Assembly: GCA_964036275.1 (NCBI GenBank)
Contig: OZ038440.1
Coordinates: 6,485,690-6,549,689, forward strand
From: Litoditis marina
Lineage: Eukaryota; Nematoda; Chromadorea; Rhabditida; Rhabditidae
Length of the DNA stretch: 64,000 nt
Direction: 5' to 3'
Shown: in pieces, positions 58,301 to 64,000 of the stretch
Numbering within the stretch: the first letter of the stretch is position 1
Layout: each line of letters starts with the position of its first letter
Program-made: the position numbers and the translations under genes
The notes under the pieces: model-generated
What the model saw: only the letters and a program-made list of their open reading frames with translations
Databases searched by the model: none
What the model was told of the DNA's origin: nothing

Positions 58301-61225
58301 TGCTAAAAAAACCGAAAAATACTAATGTACTCAAGTATAACTGTTCATTACAAACATACAAAAGTCGTAAAATATTTTTTCAAACCTGTAAACTAGAATC
58401 TGCAAATAACCGAAAAATACTAATATACTCAAGTATAACTGTTCATTACAAACATACAAAAGTCGTAAAATATTTTCTCAAACCTGTAAACTAGAATCTG
58501 CAAGTCACAGCTGCGAAAGAGAGAACAACTGTTGAATAACATTAAAAACGTTATAGCAGCTAGAATTGGAGTAATGACAAGAAATGCCAACCATTGTGCA
58601 CAAAACCAGGAACTCTATAATTGACTACGTTGAGTTAACATCTGTGATTTGTATATTCTAGATTACAGGTTTGAGAAAATATTTACGACTTTTGTATGTT
58701 TGTAATGAACAGTTATACTTGAGTATATTAGTATTTTTCGGTTATTTGCAGATTCTAGTTTACAGGTCTGAAAAAATATTTTACGACTTTTGTATGTTTG
58801 TAATGAACAGTTATACTTGAGTACATTAGTATTTTTCGGTTTTTGTAGCAGTAGCTGCTCCATTTGAGAGTAGCTGTCTAAGGGGCGCACAGCAGAAGAC
58901 AAATCTCACAGTCGTTGGGCCCCCACTTTTTCATGAATTTTTCTGTTTTTGTTTACATGCCGTAGGTATGTAGAGAGGTGGTTTGATCTGTACGGTGCAG
59001 ATAAAATTGTTTTCTTAATGAACCACTTGTCAAGTATTACCACCATTCGAAAAAAATGACGTCAACATTGCAGTTCTAAAAACTTACTTTATCTGCCCTT
59101 CAGAATCCCGAAATACGTCATGTTCGAATGAAGTTTTATCGTAAATTGATCATTTTTAAGAAACTTTCAGCATTCGAAAACATATTTCACGTCAATTTTT
59201 TTAAAGTCAACGTCATCTGGGATCTGGCTTCCTGAATTCCAGAATAAGTCATATTTAGATAAGGTTTCATCGTTAATATACCATTTTTGAGATATTTTCA
59301 CATTTGAAAATATATGTGATGTCAACTTTGCACTTTTCAAAAATGACGTCATCTAGTCTCCAGAATCCCAGAACACGTCACTCTTAGATTGAGTTCCACC
59401 GTTAATTGACCCTTTCTAAGATATTACCATCATTTGAAAATATATGCGACGTCAACTTTGCACTTTTCAAAAATGACGTCATTCGGCTTCCAGAATCCCA
59501 GAATACGTCATGTTTAGATGAAGTTTTACCGTTAATACCCCACTTGCCAACTATTATTATCATTTGAGAACAAATTTGACGTCAACTTTGAACTTTTGAA
59601 TATGACGTCATCTGGCTTTCAGAATCCCAGAATACGACACCTTTTGATGGAGCTCCATCGTTAATAACCCACTTGCCAACTGTTGTCATAATTTGGAGAA
59701 ATATTTGACGTCAACTTTGCACTTTTCAAAGATGACGTCATCGGGTCTCCAGAATCCTGACTGACGTCACCGATAGAATACTTTTTACTTATATTAAAGT
59801 CACGATGGTATCATATTTAAAATTTCATCGAAATCGGTCAGTTTTACCCTAAGTTACAAGACAGTTTGCATAACCGACCTGACAGAGAGAGCGAGAGAGT
59901 GCACAAAATGAAGAGACGCAGAGACATTTATTTCGAAAGGTCGTAACTTGGTGAAAAATATTTTTTTTTCAAAAAAAAATTTGCGCTCATTCCGTTTTTA
60001 CACGATTTCTATTATTACTACAAATTTAAGCCAAATCCGTTCGGTTGCGGCAGAGATAGCATTCCAGCACAACTGCACACACACACACACGACGGAAGTT
60101 GGCGCTCTTGATGAAGCGAAAACATCATAACTTGGCTCAAACTTAACCGATTTTGTTCAAATTTGAAACACAATTTACAAATATGCTGTAAAAACTTCCC
60201 AAGTTTGTAAAAGTTCTGTTTTGCGAATTTGAGCCTTTTTATGGGAAAACTAAAAAAACAGAGGCGCGCATTAGCCGGACCAAAGACAAATCTCGCACAG
60301 CGCTTCGCGCTGCGCGCGATTCCCATTATCGAACCGATTCATGACTTCGTTTCAAGTTTTTTCGAAAAGCGTCAACATTGGGAAAATCAGCGTGGAAACT
60401 GCATTTTTAGAGGGGTCGAACTTATAAATCTTTATTTCTCGCCGAAATCGAACCTGCGAGCATAACAGTATTCGTAGAAAGGCGCTAACCACTGCGCTCC
60501 GAGAGTTCATAACCGAAAAGCAATGGAATCGAACGCTTTCGTCCATCACAGCGGAAATTGATAAATACAGTACCCTCCCGCCTTTCCGTTGGCGACGACT
60601 ATTCACGCTGCCAAACTTTCTTTATAGATGACTCCGACAGCTACCTGCCAGTTAGCAAGCCCCTATTGCAGCTTGGTGGGCGAGTTTGCAGGTCAGTGAG
60701 ACACGGACTGCCTCAGACTGTCTGCGGTCTCATTGACCTCCATGTTCTCTCCAATTTGTACTGTGTTTATCACTGGAAATGTTTCTGAGGACCAGAACTC
60801 TATTCTCACCCTTGAGGTCAATCCCGGCGCAGAAGCCCCGCCCCTCTCCGGAAAGAACCACAACCCGACAGTCCTGATCATCTTCAAGGCGAGTGAACAC
60901 GTCCTCTATTTCACTAAATAATATTTTGTTCGGGCATAACCAATAACATTAAGGAATTCACTAATGTTCTCAACGGCGCATACTCTAATCTGAAACAGAA
61001 GATTATATAATATTTGGGAATGAAACTGTTTACAATGGCGCACCGGTGATTTCACTTCGTATGAACGGAATGAGAGACTAATGTTCTCTTCTATAAAACG
61101 TAGAAAAGTACTAACAACCAAATTTTGTCGTGGAGGGCGTTGATCTGACGAGGTCGGTTGAGTTTGACGTGAACAACGAAATTGGGAAGATGCTCGACGA
61201 GCACGAACTCGTAGTTGTACGACAT
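55370..61225 (-). CDS. ECH1: delta(3,5)-delta(2,4)-dienoyl-CoA isomerase (ECH1-type), peroxisomal
   Basis: Enoyl-CoA hydratase/isomerase superfamily enzyme that converts 3,5-dienoyl-CoA to 2,4-dienoyl-CoA during oxidation of odd-position unsaturated fatty acids. Exons (minus): 61119-61225, 60810-60913, 58040-58152, 57546-57659, 57254-57337, 56831-56879, 56531-56637, 56209-56262, 55370-55468; CDS 831 bp, 276 aa. Oxyanion-hole loop GFCAGIDLKG at 62-71; second loop HGACLGAGID at 118-127. Asp127, Glu147 and Asp155 have the 20- and 8-residue spacing of the rat ECH1 catalytic trio (Asp176, Glu196, Asp204). AADVGSLNRLPK follows at 154-165, SPVAVQGTK and SRDHTVDEGLN near the C-terminus. The last three residues SKL are a canonical PTS1 peroxisomal signal. 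There is no N-terminal presequence: the hydratase fold begins at once, so a peroxisomal-only location is inferred. Intron 2 (about 2.66 kb) is full of repeats. Confidence 0.95.
58216..58937. mobile_element. fold-back element with about 285-bp inverted arms (isomerase intron 2)
   Basis: Left arm 58216-58505 and right arm 58650-58937 are almost perfect reverse complements, from TTCATGAAAAAGTGGGGGCC to its complement. The middle is about 145 bp. Each arm contains a direct duplication of about 99 bp (starts near 58312 and 58411 on the left) with the phrase CTCAAGTATAACTGTTCATT. The two arms differ only by a few bases, implying recent insertion or gene conversion. Matching open frames on both strands (81 and 79 codons) are arm artefacts. 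Confidence 0.85.
59020..59790. repeat. 130-bp tandem repeat with TGACGTCA sites (isomerase intron 2)
   Basis: A GACGTCAAC-like landmark recurs at 59058, 59188, 59318, 59448, 59578 and 59707, i.e. every 129-130 bp, giving about six copies. Each unit contains GACGTCAACTTTGCACTTTT, AAAATGACGTCATCTGG, CCAGAATCCCAGAATACGTC and a TTACCGTTAAT-like part. The copies are about 75-90 percent alike by eye. Later units keep the exact TGACGTCA octamer. Confidence 0.9.
60420..60603 (-). repeat. tRNA-derived SINE-like element, copy 7 (isomerase intron 2)
   Basis: Inverted copy: B-box complement GAAATCGAACCTGCGAGC, A-box complement GCTAACCACTGCGCTCCGAG, head complement CCGCCTTTCCGTTGGCGACG. Confidence 0.75.
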
Positions 61226-61337
61226 TTTTTCTGAATATGGCACATGTCATAGTCAACCAACAAAATTGTAAAGATGCAACATAACTAACTATTACTAACT
61301 TTTACTTTTCCTTTTCCTAGAGGACACCTGTTTGTGT

Positions 61338-61400
61338 TTGTAGTTTGATCTCGTTTTTTTTTCTCGGAACTCGAATATTTTGTCGTGTATCGAGATCAAA
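61338..61400. repeat. GTAGTTTGATC hairpin element
   Basis: GTAGTTTGATCTCG at the left and CGAGATCAAACTAC at the right are perfect 14-bp inverted repeats around about 35 bp. Confidence 0.7.
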
Positions 61401-62234
61401 CTACAACTGAGATTTTGTGGTTCACTAAAATTACAGTTCGAAGCTTTTTAATAGGTCAGATGAACGTTGTACATGTAAACAAATAATTAAAAAGAAGAAA
61501 ATCAACTCCGACGGATAGCTAGCGGCTACCAGAAACTTTCATGGAATCATAAATATTCCGCCTGGGGTTAGCACACAAAACTAAAGTTATTAAAGAGTTT
61601 AAGCTATTTTGTAAGTTGGCAATAAAACGGAATAGTAAACGATTAATATAAGCACATGCGTTCTTTGAATGATTGATAACAGAGAATCAATAGACTATGC
61701 CGTAGTCTAGTCCGCCAACGTTGCTGCAAAAAAAAACTTCGCACATATTAAAATGGTTAACAGAGTTGCGTTTCACAAGTTGAAAAGTTTGAAGTTCAAT
61801 ATCAATAATATTTATTATGGTTCATGATTTCTCGAATTCACAATAATTGTTTTGCAAAGTTTCGAGTTTTCCGGTTGTCAAGTCGAACTTTGATTACAAA
61901 ATTGACAACCTCAGCGCAAGCTGTTAACATTTTGGAAGAAAAAAATGAAAATACTACCGATACTGAGTTTTTGCGTTAAAATGAGTGCTCAAACTGTTAC
62001 AGGAGCGACTCGGCTGTACGTAGTACCACCAACATGAGTGCTTCAATGTCAGATTTTTTTCAATCTCTTACAAAGGCAGAGTAATTCCATTAGAGTAGAA
62101 AACTAACTCAAAGTTACGCAGAGAAAAATATTGTCCCGGGATCTGACCAACTTCGGGCTATGAACCATTTGAGTTGCTGACAGTCCGACACCAGACTACG
62201 CGTGACTCTGACTCTGCCTCTCCTAATCCAATCT

Positions 62235-62320
62235 AAATGTGAAATGAGAATCTGAATCTGAATCTATAATTTGTCTCTGAATTATAGGAATCTGAATCTC
62301 TGAAGACTCCGAATCTGACG
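62235..62320 (+). repeat. GAATCT microsatellite
   Basis: Interrupted GAATCT/GACTCT units, about ten copies. Confidence 0.7.
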
Positions 62321-63127
62321 TTTAGCTGAGATCGACTGTCAGAGAGCACGCGTTCGTGACAGACCATATCGGAGAAGCTGACAACTTGGTAGCTACAAAC
62401 AGCTCCCAACATGCAAATCAGGGTAGATGTGTCGTTTCAAACCGAATATAAGTGTACGTGATGTAATTTAGTAGTGAATCTCATCATATCCCAACTGTCC
62501 CAGTTTTCCAGCGAGGGCAGTGTAGCAATCACTACCTCTTCAACTGTGTTAACAATTGGACAAGTCTATCATATTTATTCGTTGTACTTCGTCGTTATAT
62601 CACAATCAATCTGAGGGGGAACCCTAATCAATGCAGTAGCCGAACGGCTTAAATAGTGTGTATGCAGGTGTTACTATACAAGAAACAGAACAGCTGTAGA
62701 CAGCTGTGAAGGCCAAAAACATAGAAAGACTTGTAGCGTAAGGAAGCTTGCGACAGGCAGTACCAGAGACAAGTAAGATTATTCAAAAGAAACGGTTGAC
62801 TAATCTTTTTCAATTGGTGATATTTGATTGTTGGGTTGAACACTACAACGACTAACTATACTATCCCGTCACTCGTAGCCTTATAAAACCATGTATAGTC
62901 AGTGCCCGCTTTATTGTCAAGGGCTGTACGCAAACAGACGTCTTCGCCTTCTATTTTTGGTCAAACGTCGCACAGATTGTTTTTATCTTGTTCCTGTTTA
63001 AAATTCTTTATTTAATATAGATAGTGTCGTTTTCCTATTCGTTCGTTGTTAGGTCTTTCTTCTTACATATTCCATTTATCAGGATTACGAGCTAGTTCTT
63101 GCCGTTCTTTGATCTCACAAAAAAGTG

Positions 63128-63522
63128 ATGGTCGCCGCCCAAACAATGCCGCCCGGGTGGGCTTCCACGGTCAGTCTTTTATAAAAGAGATAGAGTAGTT
63201 TCCTTAAAACTTAGTCGTTCAGTCTTTTCGAGTCGTTTTGAAGTTACAATAGACAGTTTTTCCCTTACTTTCGAATGAAAAGGACGCTACTGGGGTTGTA
63301 CTTTGAGGGAATTCCCAGTAGTTCGTTTTCAGTTCAGCTTGCAAGCTGCGGTTTTTCTTAGTATATTTGGATGATCTATATGCAACCTACATTTTGTTTC
63401 AACTTCTCAGGTTGTGTCTAAGTTATGGAGCTTCGAGGGGAATTCTCTGGAGCTTGGCTGTACATTGAAGGAAACCATCTCGGATACTCGAATATCTGCG
63501 GACGACCTCAGGAGTTTATCGC
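63128..63522 (+). CDS. tentative 5' exons of an unrecognised gene
   Basis: An ATG at 63128 opens MVAAQTMPPGWAST and meets a good donor (GTCAGT at 63170). An exon at 63411-63522 after AACTTCTCAG reads on in phase, VVSKLWSFEGNSLELGCTLK and onward to SADDLRSLS, to a GTTAGT donor at 63523. A further open stretch from the acceptor at 63700 (AFHELPNGLDSLSR and so on to GVFIGH) is not in phase with that donor. A TATA-like TTTATAAAAG lies at 63177-63186, inside the proposed first intron, which is awkward. No family recognised. Could equally be the start of a decayed retroelement. Confidence 0.25.
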
Positions 63523-64000
63523 GTTAGTCTACTTTTTGTTTCGTTTGTAACTTTTTTTTTCGACTCATTAGAGGGTTTGTTCGAGTGTCTTAGGCAGCTT
63601 CAGTTTGTTTTCTATTGCTTCTTTTCCGTCTCCATACTTCAGTGCCTGTGCGGGCAACTTTGACTTCGTTTTGTCAATATAATACTATCCTCTTATCTAG
63701 GCATTTCATGAGTTACCGAATGGTCTCGATAGTTTGAGTAGAATTAACAGCTGTGATGCTGAGAATCTATTTGATCATCACTTGCATCGTCAGGGTGTCT
63801 TCATTGGTCATTAACTCTTGCTGTGATATATCCCTCCTCTTATAGGCAAATATATAGGCAATTTCGCGATTTTATCTACTTTTGTTTATTGCCCCAGACT
63901 GTGTTTGATGGAGTTTATTGTTTTTGAATTCACGACCCGATCGCCCGATCCCATACTTATCACGAAAATTGGTTTTGGTTTTGGTTCGGGACCCTTCATA

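Larger units (their letters stand above)
61226..63127. other. upstream of isomerase, no gene seen
   Basis: Contains a complete GTAGTTTGATC hairpin element at 61338-61400 and a GAATCT-rich microsatellite at about 62235-62320. The isomerase promoter should lie within the first few hundred bases, but no motif stands out. Confidence 0.5.

Noticed and set aside
58249..58902. Pair of near-identical small proteins on opposite strands
   Set aside because: They are translations of the two arms of one inverted repeat inside an intron.
1..64000. CRISPR arrays, bacterial operons or phage modules
   Set aside because: All coding sequence is intron-split and nematode-like; tandem repeats present are satellites or microsatellites without spacer structure.

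Overview
This is nuclear DNA from a nematode, most likely a clade V (rhabditid or strongylid-like) species. The genes are split into many short exons (about 45-240 bp). Introns begin GTAAGT-like and end TTTCAG-like. The proteins include nematode-specific families: serpentine chemoreceptors, a nematode phosphoethanolamine methyltransferase and membrane-anchored LACT-type beta-lactamase-fold proteins. The species cannot be named from the sequence. No prokaryotic feature, CRISPR array, rRNA or canonical tRNA gene was seen. Gene models were built by hand from splice signals, reading-frame continuity and family motifs. Every complete model below has a coding length divisible by three with all intron phases consistent.

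Layout, left to right. (1) 0-6.6 kb, minus strand: two srt-like seven-transmembrane chemoreceptors, the first cut by the window edge. (2) 10.3-16.0 kb, plus: a complete 13-exon pmt-2 gene (phosphocholine synthesis). (3) 18.9-34.0 kb, plus: a 29-exon type II membrane protein of the M1 aminopeptidase family in which every catalytic signature is destroyed while its spacing is kept, so it is a predicted pseudo-peptidase. (4) 36.3-47.5 kb, plus: two tandem paralogous srt-like receptors of seven exons each, flanking a pair of diverged duplicated blocks of unclear content. (5) 48.3-53.7 kb, minus: a 13-exon LACT-family serine beta-lactamase-like protein. (6) 55.4-61.2 kb, minus: a nine-exon peroxisomal ECH1-type dienoyl-CoA isomerase ending in SKL. 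(7) 61-64 kb: mostly featureless, with a doubtful gene start near 63.1 kb.

Introns and spacers hold many small repeats. These include a family of about 133-bp MITEs (ten copies, two of them within 8 bp of splice sites), a tRNA-derived SINE-like family (seven copies), G/C-homopolymer elements (two copies), several palindromic fold-back elements, and a 130-bp tandem repeat whose units carry the TGACGTCA palindrome, inside intron 2 of the isomerase gene. Degenerate copies of the 3' ends of the LACT and ECH1 genes lie just downstream of each gene.

The genes do not form an obvious pathway. PMT-2 makes phosphocholine in the cytosol, the isomerase acts in peroxisomal beta-oxidation of unsaturated fatty acids, and the receptors are presumed sensory. 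The most unusual item is the inactivated M1 protein, which keeps its membrane anchor and whole ectodomain but has lost all zinc ligands but one, the catalytic Glu, the exopeptidase GAMEN motif (replaced by a serine run) and the transition-state Tyr.
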